A DNA stretch of 64,000 bases from Agriotes lineatus (lineage: Eukaryota > Arthropoda > Insecta > Coleoptera > Elateridae). Positions 23,500 through 35,720 of this stretch are shown here, piece by piece (position 1 is the stretch's first letter; the number at the start of each line of letters is the position of its first letter). The notes beneath the pieces are model-generated. The model was given only the letters and a program-made list of their open reading frames with translations. It was not told the DNA's origin and did no database searches. The translations under genes were made by a program, and so were the position numbers. The stretch is from positions 1 to 64,000 of the forward strand of contig CALNHX010007729.1 in NCBI GenBank assembly GCA_940337035.1, given 5' to 3'.

Positions 23500-26340
23500 A
23501 CCCCTTTTCGGCTCTTAGGGGTAAAATTTCGAAAAAAAATCAGTCCGTTTTATACTGAAATGAACCCACAGCGACAAATAATTTTAACTTCTTACTTCTA
23601 TTCAGTTTTCCCTTTTCACCGCCTAAGGGGTAAAATTTTAAAAACCCTTAAAAACCTTTCCTAAAGATTTAAAAATACATCTATGTATATGCCAAAAAAG
23701 AATGATCTAACTCAACAAACACAGGAGATACAAAGGGTTTTATAATTCACCCCGAATTCAAATTTGCACTTTTTAAGGTTTGATTAGGGCAATGAAATGT
23801 GGTTTTAGACATTTTCATTGGATAGCTATGCATGCAAACACCAAGTCGATATCTTACGGGGCCTAAGAGATACTGTGGAATTCGTGAAAACATAGTTTAC
23901 CTTTTTTTACCCCTTTAGGGGTACATTTTTCAAAATTACAAACCATTTTTTAGATATTTTAAAAATATATCTACAGTGTGACCAGTAAAGTCCGCATCAT
24001 ATGGGATTTTTTTTTATTAATAGCTTTTTTCGAAATTTGACTTTGGCATCAATTTGTGCTTCGATCGAGATGAAAATTAACCAAAAAAATAGTAGTCACG
24101 TCATTCGCATTATCTGTCAAATTTATTTTTTTTTCAAAGAAAATTCAAAAGTAGGGTTATTTCTCAAAATATCGAAAAAAGTTATTAGAAAAAGTTTTTC
24201 TAAATGCAATTTTTAGCCCATATGCAAAATTTCAGCTGTATAAGATAATTTATATTTTTTGCCCATTTTTTTAAAATTGCACCACTGTTGCAAAGTAAGA
24301 CTCAACGCAACCTACATAAAACTTCTTAGTTTTGACAATGCTTTATTCCAGACACATTTTCTTTAAAGTAGCGCCATATTAAATATGTGTTTTTCTGCAA
24401 AATCCAAATAGGGCTATTAAAATTTGGTCACATGTGATGCAAAGTTTATTTGTTTTTGACCCTGTATAATGTAACTCCATAAAATAACTATTTTTGAAAA
24501 CGCAGTTTGTGTCTAAAAGTAGTACACGTTATTTTATGGAGTTACATTATACAGGGTCAAAAACAAATAAACTTTGCATCACATGTGACCAAATTTTAAT
24601 AGCCATATTTGGATTTTGCAGAAAAACACATATGTAATATGGCGCTACTTTAAAGAAAATGTGCCTGGAATAAAGCATTGTCAAAACTAAGAAGTTTTAT
24701 GTAGATTGCGTTGAGTCTTACTTTGCAACAGTGGTGCAATTTTAAAAAAATGGGCAAAAAATCTAAATTATCTTATATAGCTGAAATTTTGCATATGGGC
24801 TAAAAATTGCATTTAGAAAAACTTTTTCTAATAACTTTTTTCGATATTTTGAGAAATAACCCCACTTTTGAATTTTTTTTGAAAAAAAAGTGAAATTTGA
24901 CAGATAATGCGAATTACGTGACTACTATTTTTTTGGTTAATTTTCATCTCGATCGAAGCACAAATTGATGCCAAAGTCAAATTTCGAAAAAAGCTATTAA
25001 TAAAAAAAATCCCATATGATGCGGACTTTACTGGTCACACTGTATATGCCAAAAAAGACTGTTCTAACTCAATAAACATAGGAGTAACAAAGGGTCTTTA
25101 ATTCACCCCCAAACTCTTTTCAGTTTTTCCTCCTTTTACCTCTTTAGGGTTAAAATTTTCAAAATCCCTTACACCTCTTTCTAAATATTTTAAAAATACA
25201 TCTACATGCCAAAAAAGCATGTTCTAACTCAATAAACATAGGAGATATTTAGGGTTCTTTAATTCAGCCCCACTCCAGATTTGCGCCTTTAGGGGTTGGT
25301 TAGGGCAAAATCCTAAAATACGTTTCTAGGTATTTGCATTGATAATCTTTGCAAGTAGACACGAAGTCACTATCTCATCGGGTCTAAGAGATATTGAGGA
25401 ACTCGTGAAAACACATTTTACCCCTTTTCACCCCACGTAGGGGAAGAATTTCAAAAAATCTCTTTTAACCTATGCTATTATAAAATGGAACTTACAACGA
25501 AGAAAAATAATAAATTAAACCCCCACCCACCACTTTTTAGTTTATCCTTCTTTTACCCCTTTAGGGTTAAAATTTTCAAAGTCCCTTACGCCCCTTCTAA
25601 ATATTTTAAAAATCTATTTGTATGCCAAAAAAGAATGTTCTAACTCAATAAACATAGGAAATACTTAGGGTTCTTTGATTCACCTCCAATCCAGATTTGC
25701 ATCTTTAGGGGTTGATTACTGCAAAATACTCAAATAAATGTCTAGGTATTTGCATTGATAATATTTGCAAGTAAACACCAAATCGCTATCTCATCGGGTG
25801 TAAGAGATATTGAGGAACTCGTGAAAACACATTTTACCTCTTTTCGCCTCCCCCCCCCCCTTCCCGTAAGGGACGAATTTCAAAAAATCCCTTTTAACCC
25901 ATTTTATTGTGAAATGAAACTCACCGCGAAAAAAATTGATAAAATTAACTTCCCCCCTTTCAGTTTTTTCTCCTTTTACCCCTTTAGGGTTAAAATTTTC
26001 AAATTCCCTTACACCCCTTTCTAAATATTTTAAAAATCAATCTATGTCCAAAAAAGAATGTTCTAACTCAATTAACGTAGGAAACACTTAGGGTTCTTTA
26101 ATTCACCCCCAATCCAGATCTGCACCTTTAGGGGTTGATTAGGGCAAAATCCTAAAATACGTTTCTAGGTATTTACATTAATAATCTTTGCATGTAAACA
26201 CCAAGTCGATATCTTATCGGGTGTAAGAAATATTGAGGAATTCGTGAAAACACATTTTACCCCTTTTCACCTCTTTAGGGGTCGAATTTTAAAAAATCCC
26301 TTTTTAGAACTACCTTACGTAACAAATCGAACTTTCCACC
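23500..26340 (+). repeat. ~420-bp tandem repeat array, interrupted
   Basis: The phrase CCAAAAAAGAATGTTCTAACTC followed by an AATAAACATAGGAGATA-type word recurs at about 23690, 25050, 25210, 25620 and 26050; the last three spacings are about 415 and 427 bp. CCCCTTTAGGGGT-type words and CGTGAAAACACATTTTACC recur in each unit. One unit is shortened (25050 to 25210), and a foldback element (23975-25042) lies inside another. Confidence 0.8.
23975..25042. mobile_element. Long-armed foldback (Tc1/mariner-like) MITE with TA duplication
   Basis: Left arm begins CAGTGTGACCAGTAAAGTCC and the right arm ends with its reverse complement. Arms of about 500 bp are nearly perfect inverted repeats, separated by roughly 35-40 bp around 24500-24530. 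TA stands on both sides (23973-23974, 25043-25044). Neighbouring repeat units show the uninterrupted site (TTTTAAAAATACATCTA joined to TATGCC/CATGCC), which confirms insertion into the array. No transposase coding is seen; 24001-24216 is a shadow frame. Confidence 0.85.
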
Positions 26341-26404
26341 CAAATTTCTAGTACCAGTGGTTTCGGCTCTGCGTTGATTAGTCAGGGTTGTGGCTTTCCT
26401 TTAT

Positions 26405-27218
26405 ATATAATGGGTGCGGCAAAATATACCCAGCTATGGAATATTGCTATAACTTTGTTATTTCCTTGACAACTGTCAAAAGTGAAGTTTTATATCAAAT
26501 TAGAAAGATGCAGAATTTTGTTATGGAGCGTTATTCGGCTCAACAACTAGCAGAAATTGTTAAATTGTATTTCCAAAACTTTTCTTCTATAATTTCAAGT
26601 TAACGCGCTTTTAGGCGAGCATATCCTAATCGAAGACCTTCACACAGAGAAACAATTCGACGTTTAGCAAACGATTTTTTACAAAATGGCACAGTAAGTG
26701 ATGTAAAGCATACTAGAAGACCTCGTTCTGGTAGTTCAAACTAAAATATTGAGCTTCTTCGGGCTGATGTTCAGGCAGAACCAACAACTTCCACAATAAG
26801 ACGTGCGGCGCAATTAGGGTTGTCTGTGAAAGTTTTTGGTTCTGCCTGAACATCAGCTCGAAGAAGCTCAATATTTTAGTTTGAACGATCAGAACGAGGT
26901 CTTCCAGTATGCTTTACATCACTTACTGTGCCATTTTGTAAAAAATCTTTTGATAAACTTCGAATTGTTTCTCCGTGTAGAGATCTTCGATTAGGATATG
27001 CTGGCCTAAAAGCCCGTTCAGTTGAAATTATAGAAGAAAAGCTTTGGAAATATAATTTAACAATATTTCTGCTTGTTGTTGAGCCGAATAACGCTTCATA
27101 ACAAAATTCTGTATATTTCTACTTTGATATACAGCTTCGCTTTTGACAACTGTCAAGGAAATAACAAAGTTATAACAATTTTCCATAGCTGGGTATATTT
27201 TGCCGCACCCATTATATA
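26405..27218. mobile_element. Mariner-derived foldback element
   Basis: Outer ends TATAATGGGTGCGGCAAAA (left) and its reverse complement (right, ending ~27218). Arms of about 380 bp (26405-26786 and 26838-27218) are inverted copies, separated by ~50 bp that are present once. Each arm encodes the same N-terminal part of a mariner-type transposase: MERYSAQQLAEIVKLYFQN in the left arm (26523 on, plus strand) and MKRYSAQQQAEI in the right (minus strand), followed by RRPSHRETIRRL and RRPRSGSS. The catalytic domain is absent. Confidence 0.8.
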
Positions 27219-27352
27219 GATAACAAACTGGTTCATAATATTTCATTGTAGTAGCGAAACGGAGTGATGCTGAGTGTCAAAGTATTCTTGGAAAGTACCG
27301 ATGGGCGCTTTTCTAGGGTGGGGGTACCGTATATTTTTGTTGTTTAAAATGC

Positions 27353-28090
27353 AAATGCACATGCAAAGAGTAATAACGGTAGCGGCTAGACTAAATGATT
27401 ATAATACCAACATAATAAAGAAATACGTCAAACACAATACAGCAAAGAAAATAGTGCTTAAAACATTGGTAGATATAGAACAGGAATTATCTGGGGGGTG
27501 CAAGCAGCTTCTTCAAGACAGAAAATTTATTCTTTAGAAAAATCGTTTGTCACTTGTGTCCACCGCACAGGTAGGTATCCATAGTATACCACGTCACGTT
27601 ATGCACTCCATCATTATAGGCAAAGAAGCCGAACTGCCATGAGGTGGTAGAAGCATATGAACTGCAGCGAGAGCGACGAAAAATTTGACAGGTAGCATGT
27701 TGAATGCCTCGAAGGAGAGCACTGAATGGTTCGTCCAAGGACCAACTTAAGTAGCGTAACAGCAAAGAACTGGCATGTGGTAGGGAAACCGCAAAGCTTT
27801 GGTGTCGGCTGCACCCTTACAAGTATTGGCGGCTGCACCCGTACTATTGTTGGGTGCTATGCATCTGGCCATACAGTTTGAAGAGTTTTACAAGCAAGTC
27901 GTCAATGGTTTGTAAGTGCTGATTCAGTGGCAACTTTGCAGGTGGGTGACCTGCGAAGGTGTTCAGGTAGGGGGTTTGTCATTACGTTCCCAACCAGAAA
28001 TCTGAATTCCACAGTAGGAACACTGTACAGAATTAATCGTGTCATTGATGTAAAAGAAATTGGCGTTTGCAAACTACTCTGGAGTTAAAC
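27353..28090 (-). pseudogene. Decayed second copy of the Polinton BIR + membrane-protein module
   Basis: The stretch aligns along its whole length with 49656-50480. On the minus strand the conserved FAYNDGVHNVTW of the membrane protein is readable near 27640-27605. The BIR core (INDTINSVQCSYCGIQISGWERNDKP) is readable near 28055-27975 and then hits a stop and frameshift before the H and C zinc ligands. About 100 bp present in the membrane-protein gene of the 49.7-kb copy are missing here (near 27565). The Polinton genes to the right of this module are not found next to it. It is a relic of another insertion or a solo end fragment. Confidence 0.8.
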
Positions 28091-28562
28091 CACTACAAAA
28101 AATACATTTTCACAAAACTCCTCCTTCCTACCATCTGTGCTTCTCCTTCAGTGCCGCTTCGATCATCACATTCGCAAGTTTTAGAAAATTGCTTCGTATG
28201 TCGCGGTAGTAGCGACGTATTTTTTTATCCTAAAAAAATGTGCTAGACACATTTTTATTTAATTATGCTTTAATATTAACATTTTTTTTTCAATTCTAAA
28301 AAATATAAAACAAACGACATTTTACTTTTAATATTCAGTTTGGTTTTATCGTTACAGTTTGTTTAAAAATAACAATGAAAGTTACAATACAATACAGTTT
28401 TAATTATACAGTAGTATAATAAAAAAAACAATTAAGCCACTATGAAATACCAAACAAAGGTATCACGAGTCTAGACTGTGTAGCAAGTCGTCTCGAAACG
28501 TACAATGATCCGCAACTCTGTCTATTGTGCTTATAAACAACCTAAAAAAAAATCTCTGAAGA
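28091..28562. other. No gene seen
   Basis: AT-rich flank between the BIR relic and the Jockey-like element. Confidence 0.4.
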
Positions 28563-30290
28563 AGACATCTGCGAAATTTTTCCAACTACTAAACCAGTGT
28601 TAATCATAGGTGACATAAGCTGCAAGCACACTAACTGGGGGTGTAGAGTTACAAACCCAAACGGCCTCAGACTAAACGATATATTAGCGAATCATGGGAT
28701 ACAAATATCGGCTCCTAACGAATATACACATTTTTCCTATAGACCGGACCACCAACCTGATATATTAGGAGTAGTATTGTACAAAAATTTCTTAAAACCC
28801 ATTTATCAAGTTGTTCAGCATGAATTAGATTCGGATCACCTACCGATTACAATATCTTTCTTCACTTCCCCCCAGTATACACCTCCATTTCCGACACTAA
28901 TAAACGGAAGAACAGATTGGGATCTGTTCCAATCCCAATTAGACAGAACTTTAAAGGCACCTGAGCGTATAACAACTTTCGAGAATATTGATATGGCAGT
29001 GAACCAATTCACAGAAGAAATTAAAAACAGTGTTCAACAAGTCACAACCCCTATTAAACAAAGACAAATATCACACAAAATACAGCCTCCTACAGAAGTA
29101 CTAAACCTAATCAAACTTAAAAACAGAATAGGACGCAAATGGCAACAAAGACGGCAACCACACCTAAAAACTTTTTGCAACCAACTAACACACACGGTCA
29201 CACAAGAACTCGACAAATATCGTCTCAGCTTATATAATAAATATATCGAAAAATTAAGGCCAAGAGATGCTACCATGTAGTAAGAAGACTACTCAGGCAA
29301 CCCAATCTTATTCACTCTTTACAATCCAACGATGTTTACCACATAACAGACGAAGAGAAAGCCAATGCTATTGCAACACAACTTGAACAAACTTTTACCC
29401 CAAATGAAGCAGCAAATGAAACAATGACTATACGGCAAGTAAGTGAGACAAACAGCAACTATGTAAGTCCGAGTCCTATGAATATCGAACCTACCTCACC
29501 CAGAGAAATTAGCGAGTACATAAAACAACTATACACCAAAAAATCCCCCGGGCCAGACCTAATTACTAATAACACCTTAAACCACCTTACAAAGAAAAAC
29601 CACTGGCATACTTGGCAACGATACTCAATTCCTGCCTCAAACTTGGATATTTTCCAAACACTTGGAAGCACGCACACATAATGCCTTTTCTCAAACATGG
29701 AACAGACAAACATAAACCTGAGAACCACCGCCCGATCAGCTTATTGTCAACCATCTCTAAACTACTCGAAAAAGTAATTCACAAGAGATTAGAAGGAGGC
29801 CTCATCGCCAGAGACATAATCCCACACCACCAGTTCGGTTTCCGAAAAAAGCACGCCACCACACACCAATTGCTAAGAATAACTGAGAGAACTGAAAAAG
29901 GCTTTGAAAATAAGCAGTACACGGTTATAGGTTTTCTTGATTTAAAAAATGCCTTTGATAAAGTTTGGCTGGAAGGTCTTAAATAAAAAATCATCAACTT
30001 TAAATACCAGATTATCTAAATCACAATTATCACCTCTGTCCTTGAAAATCGTACTTTCGCAGTAAGAATAAATTCAACATTATCCACCATTAGAAAAATC
30101 GTGGCTGGAGTTCCACAAGGCAGCATCTTGGGGCCCACTCTTTTTAATATATACACCCACGATCTAAAATCAACAAATACATCTATGTTGGCTACTTATG
30201 CTGACGATACCGCAGTTATAACGTAGAGTCAGAACCTAGAAATAGCCGTAAACTACTCAGAAGATGCACTTAATACCATTGATACGATTC
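28563..30290 (+). pseudogene. Jockey-clade non-LTR retrotransposon, ORF2 part, frameshifted
   Basis: Endonuclease second half at 28597-29280: LIIGDISCKHTNWGCRV, PDILGVVL, SDHLPITISF (catalytic SDH). RT follows in other frames: KKSPGPDLITNNTL (29536-29580), WKHAHIMPFLKHGTDKHKPENHRPISLLSTISKLLEKVIHKRL (29665-29795), HQFGFRKKHATTHQL, GFLDLKNAFDKVW (motif A, 29930-29970), AGVPQGSILGPTLFNIY (30107-30155) and ATYADDTAVI (30191-30220). The fourth residue of GDFN is changed to GDIS. At least four frameshifts or stops (29278, about 29610, 29984, 30024) kill it. The clade call rests on the KSPGPD..NxxL and NYRPISLLS-type motifs. Confidence 0.85.
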
Positions 30291-31389
30291 TTTGGCTCCG
30301 CTTATTTGTTTCGCCATTTACCCGTCTATTTCAGGCCAACCTGTATATATTTTAGTTGAGTTATAATCCATTGTATTTCGAATTATTTCAAATTTTTAGT
30401 CGCTCATTTTGTACCGATTCTGGAAAGTCCGAATTGCTCGTTATCGCGAAGCTCCAGCCTTCTGCTGTTTTTCGCTTGTTGGCCGATCCGCGGGCATTCT
30501 TTTCCTGCATTTCGACGAAGCAACTCGCTTCTAAGAAAGCGTTGTGTGTGTTTATTTCTCCACGACAACTAATTTCGTTTTCAAGAGGTGATAATCCGAA
30601 TCAGGTACGATGGCGCTTTTCTGTTTGTTATTCCCATATTGATTACATTTTCTCTTAGCTCTTAAATAATAGTTTTAACCCAAGAATCTGACCTGGAAAA
30701 CAAGGCGCAGTCCTGTTTTAATCATCTCCACCGGCTAATGCTCTACCTAACTTCTGCCATTGGAAACGTTGTTCTGCTTCGATTACGGGCGCACCCAAGG
30801 TGCTTCTAACCCCGTGGTGATAGCAATCCCTGACCAGTTGTTTCTGTCAGCAACTAATGGGTGCTGGAAAATCAAGGTTAGTGCCGCTTTTGTGGTGCTT
30901 ACTGCATTGAAAGTAGATAGTTTTCCGGCCTGCAAGTTAACTTTAGATTTGCTATTCCACAATTATTCAACGTCCAATTATATTCTATACCTCAAATTTG
31001 CATGTAGTCAGGGCATTGGCTTTATATTTGGTATCAAGGAATAGACAATTTGAGATATGCCGATAAGACCTTTATACTAGCTAAAAATAAAGACCACTAA
31101 GAACCACTATGGGAAAGCGTGTTAATGTAAGTCCATACTGATGACCACACGCAAGCAAAACTAAAGAAATGGTCACAGACCGAGCTAATAACCACCAGAT
31201 AAACATGCATCATGTAGCTGGTTTTTGAAGTAGTCAATCTAGTCCATGGCCACCAACAAAGGAGGACACAGTCTTGAAATTCGGAGAAGGTTTTGCTATG
31301 AGGAAATTAACTCGTGTGTGGCCAGACCGAAAAATACTTCTACGTGCCTTAATTTCTCCTATTGCTACTTATGTCGCCGAAACCTAAAC
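30291..31389. other. No gene assigned
   Basis: Frames at 30356-30658 and 30760-31044 are open but carry no motif known to me. Confidence 0.35.
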
Positions 31390-31510
31390 TATCAAGAAAG
31401 TAGAGTTGTTCTTAACTAATAGAGGAGTCGGACAAGGGGCAATACTGAGCCCACTATTATTTATTGTGGCACTGCGCGAAATCGGTAGAATGCTAAAAAT
31501 AAAATTAAAG
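31390..31510 (+). pseudogene. Small non-LTR RT fragment
   Basis: VELFLTNRGVGQGAILSPLLFIVALREI is readable at about 31405-31490, matching the GxRQGxxLSPLLF box of LINE reverse transcriptases. No more than this box survives clearly. Confidence 0.6.
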
Positions 31511-32582
31511 AAGCTCCTGTAGGGGTCGGAAACTTAAAAAAAACATTACGATAAAAAACGTACTCTATGCAGACCTGCAAACAGCAAAACATATTGAATA
31601 TATATTAGCTTTTATTACTAGCTCCCCGTACAATGCATTTATAACTGTACAACAAATATGTTTTGAGCCCTTAAATTATTTTCTGTGCAATAATTATTAC
31701 ATTAAGTTTTCTAGCTATCCTAGTTTATTTTATTTTAAACACAATTGACTCTTGTATCAGGTAGAGTTATGCATAAACTCTAATTCTTTAATCTTATTTC
31801 CAAATTTAAATTTGACAGCCAAATATGACCTGCCGGTAATACAGGTCTGCATTTCATTTATTTTAAATTAGACGCACTTTTTAACCTCACTTCGGTGAAA
31901 CACTTTACTGTATTTTATCAATAATTTACAGGTACATGATAGATAACTTCCTATGAATACTAACTTGCATTGATTTTCCAACAAGGTTAACCACCATTTT
32001 TGGGGTTCCTTCTCCTTCACGAGAGTCCTCAGAGTGAGCTGAAGGTGGTGCCTGGCGATGCCCGCACGGGATTCGATAGTTGTCTTCGTTGAAGCCGCAC
32101 TTTTTTCAGGCTCAACACAGCCCGATAACCTCGCACGCTATGCGCCTTTCGGCAAACTAGTAGCTCCAAGCGTAAAAGCGGAATACCACCTTATTTTGTG
32201 TGGTATCCTCAAGGTCCTATCTTTTAAGGTACCTTGTAGATGCACTCGTACTTATGGACTACCTTTGGTTATGGGTAACCATTGTGCGTGAGACACTTGT
32301 TTTGTGTAGCATGAGCATTATATTTCGTAAATGTATTCACCGATTTTGACTTTTATTTAGTTGCCATTCCGTCACGCATGTATTCATTCATTAAAACTAT
32401 AAATAAACACTTTTGCTAGCTAAATTGTTTGATTTTCTTTACAATATGAAAAGTACAAGTGTTTTTACACTCTTCTGGAAAAGCAATTAAAAAAATCTTC
32501 AAGACAACCAACTCAATTATTTCATATACAAACATGATAAATCACATTACCTAATTTACGTACTTGATAAATATTATGTATA
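31511..32582. other. No gene seen
   Basis: AT-rich; no motif recognised. Confidence 0.4.
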
Positions 32583-32585
32583 TAA

Positions 32586-32732
32586 GGGCCGATTTCATAA
32601 TCAATTTTAAAGCTTCATTTAACTAAAGTAATGTTAGAATCTGCATGACCCCATATGTAACACATTGAACTCTGCACATTCTAATGTCACTTTAGTTAAA
32701 TGAAACTTTAAAATTGATTATGAAATCGGCCC
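32586..32732. mobile_element. PIF/Harbinger-like MITE, 147 bp
   Basis: Near-perfect hairpin: GGGCCGATTTCATAATCAAT at the left end is repeated inverted at the right end, with arms of about 60 bp. TAA flanks both sides (32583-32585 and 32733-32735), the 3-bp TWA duplication typical of Harbinger elements. No coding capacity. Confidence 0.75.
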
Positions 32733-32989
32733 TAACCATTTTATTTTTTACTTAAATGTTTGGGTTATATTATACAATTTACATTAAATAAGAGTCAATA
32801 TGTACTGAGTGGCTTTTTATAAATTTCCAGTAATTCAATTGTATAGATCATAATTTAGTAGCATTGCAGTATATACAAGAAAGTATCAACATCTAAACAT
32901 ATGCAATAGAAATATTCACCTTAAATATAAGTAATGATAAAGCGGAGACAATTTTGATAGCGCGATAATACCCAGATATTTACTCACAT

Positions 32990-33480
32990 ATAGCTGATGA
33001 ACAACTGGAGCAATCCTCCAAGATAAAATATATGGGAACTGTAATAAACGAGAAAATTTCGAACAAGGGATCGATGCCAGAATATGGCTCACAGCAAGAT
33101 TATGTAGTTAAACCGAGCAGTCTTAGTTAAACAGAAACAAAAATAAAAATTTATAATTTAGTGTTCATCTCGATGTTAACCTACGGTTGTGAAGCTTCCG
33201 GCCTACTAGAAATCTGAAAAACAAAATTAGGTATGGAATATAGTTACTTAAAAATGTGGAAGGGCTCAAGATGCAAGAGAGTATACGGAATTATATAATG
33301 CAAAAAAACTGGAACATAGAACAAATACAATACAAAGTTACAGAACAACTAACATGGTTTGGTCACATAATTATAGTGCACGATAACAGAAGTCAAGAAA
33401 AAATGGGAATCAAAGTCGGAATAAAAGCTACCAAGGGAAAGAACCTAAAAGTTATAGAATATAGGAGTAGCTGACATATA
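32990..33480 (+). pseudogene. Non-LTR retrotransposon C-terminal fragment
   Basis: KYMGTVINE.ISNKGSMPE (33028-33085), TKIKIYNLVFISMLTYGCEA (33125-33195) and K..WFGHII (about 33350-33380) follow the order after RT motif E in LINEs (YLGS.I, IYK...LTYG.E.W, L.W.GH). Stops and shifts interrupt it. Confidence 0.65.
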
Positions 33481-35439
33481 TAAAAGGTCATCGATTAAAT
33501 AAGTAAATAAGTAATTTTGCTGCTGGTGGACAACCATGTGTTGTTTACCAGCAATCATTCTCTTTGTGTATTTAAAGGTTGTTAAGAATAGTGAACGAAT
33601 AATTTTCACTGGTATATGTGTGCCACACGGCGATTATGCGAGGAATTTGTTTGCTTTATCCATGCAATAGTTTGATATATTATCTATAGCAGTACCTGAC
33701 CAAATTTCTTTAACTTGGAATTGTACAGTTAAGTGTGCAGGCTCTCCCATACAAGCACGTTTTATTCGCGCCGCTGTGATGCGAAATAGTGAGCAGCAGT
33801 GTAACTTCGTAGGTTGCCGCCTATGTCACGTACAGTCGCGGAATTAAAAATTAGGGCACTTAATATGATTCAGTGTATACCTTACTTTACTTTACTTATC
33901 ACGTTACCTGGTGGAATTAGTCAAAGTCAAAATAATTACTTGTATATGACAGCATGTCTCATTGTTTAACTGTCAACTGCTAACCTAGAAACGCAAAGTC
34001 CAATTTACATTATCGAAAAATTGGAAAAATTCTCTATACGATTCGCCCGGATTTTTAATTCCGCGACTGTACATGTTCAAACCTGCACCACAATGTATCT
34101 GGTCAATGATTTGTTTGACATTCACCTTCAGCGTATTTGATTACTGTTCTACAACTAGGCATCGCATATTAAATCCTCGTGGATGACATTAAGAAGAAAT
34201 TTGGCTGCTGGTCATAGGAAATAGATTATTATCTGTTCACCTTAAGTTGTAACGGTCCAGTTTGTGACACCTTTGCAGTTAATAATGACCTTGGTATTTA
34301 ATCACTATTCTGCTAAAAATACAACTAAACTGTATTTCTCACAATGTATCAATTAGTTTAAAACGCATTGTGTATTAAAAACATACGAGTTTCGCGCGTA
34401 AGATTGTGCGCGGAAACGAGCTGATACAGTGTTGAATGCGTTTATTAACAGAACAAAGCAAATTGGGGGGCAAGCGGAAGCGCAGGGGTTAGTCGCGTGC
34501 CAACAAGCAAGCTGTGCGTGTCGCCCCAAAATCAAAGAGACGCTACGTGAAGTATTACAAGTGTGAGCTTGAGGTAGCATCTCCGAGACTCAGCGGCAGT
34601 TTATAGCCGGAAGCTACGATTCGTGCTGCCGTTCGAGCTATAAGAAAGCCTGTCCACTCCTGCTACGAAATAAAGGCAGGTTTAGTTACTGTAATTACAC
34701 TTTGCGAGTACGGCCCAGGAAGATTAGAAAAACCCAAAGCCGTAATAAGTAATTAACTGTTGTTACAACACACCGTGCAATAAATGCAACGGCCAACGTA
34801 CGCCTCAAAGGGCCACGTGCGCTTAGTTTCTAAATTCGCAGAGCCAGTACAAAGCGCTACATCGTACGTTTGACACACCGCTTCAGCTGGTTTCAAACAG
34901 GACCGCATTAAGCTAACTTGCGTGCGAGAATTAAACATTGCTTGTGGATTAAGGATCAAGCTCATGGACTATGCCGTGCTAATATTAACAGCGCATATAA
35001 CCTTTGTCGATTATTCTTTTTATTTATTCCTACACATGTTTGCTTCGTTGGTAGATTATATATCTTTTCATGTAAGCTGTTTGGTTTTCATTTCTGGCAG
35101 TGTTTGCATGTACAATTACAGCATTATAGGTAAACACGGGCAGGCCAGCAAGAGCAATAATTGACATATCCCTTAGCTGCATTAGGGCAAGAGCGGGCTA
35201 CTTTACAGGTTACGGTGCCCAACGCAAGGGCTGGATAAAAGTTACAATACAAAGTTCTACTCAGCAACACATGCAAACCTACAGCCACAGCACCTAGTTG
35301 GGTCATTGCCTTTTCCATGTTGTAATAATTACTCTTATTAGTGAAGTTGTTATGAATTACAAAACCTTCACTTTGACTTTGCTAAAGTATTTTGGAAAAT
35401 TTGCATTAGTTTTCTAGACATATTGCACTAAATTGTTTA
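33481..35439. other. About 2 kb without an identifiable gene
   Basis: Open frames near 34353-35318 on both strands have no recognised motif and overlap each other. Confidence 0.35.
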
Positions 35440-35720
35440 ATAACGTTAAATTTTGACAAATGTGTACTTCCAGCACGTATTTAATGTTTGCCCCCAATGC
35501 TCAAGATGTTTCTAGTAAACTTTCAGCTATTAACAATTTCTGTAAATTTTTAGTAGCTTTGGCTCCTATGACACAATAAACATCTGGTAGCCCAAGTCTC
35601 CTTTTTCATTGCGTTTGGCTTCCTAAACAAACGATTGCTACGCCACACCGTTTCAACAATAGGATAATGTGACTACATATGCAAAATTGCTATTAACAAC
35701 ATTTAATTAGCTATTGCTAC
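35440..35720. repeat. Dispersed repeat, copy 2 (related to 5960-6250)
   Basis: Same block order as copy 1: TCTAGTAAACTTTCAGCTAT, TTTTAGTAGCTTTGGCTC, CACAATAAACATCTGGTAG, CCACACCGTTTCAACAATAGG, ATTGCTATTAACAAC. Confidence 0.6.

Noticed and set aside
21413..23664. Many long open frames on both strands (up to 483 codons) rich in Pro-Ser-Arg or Gly-Arg-Asp
   Set aside because: They come from the TCCCG-type simple repeat, which cannot form stops on the plus strand; all frames are open at once and there is no protein-like composition.
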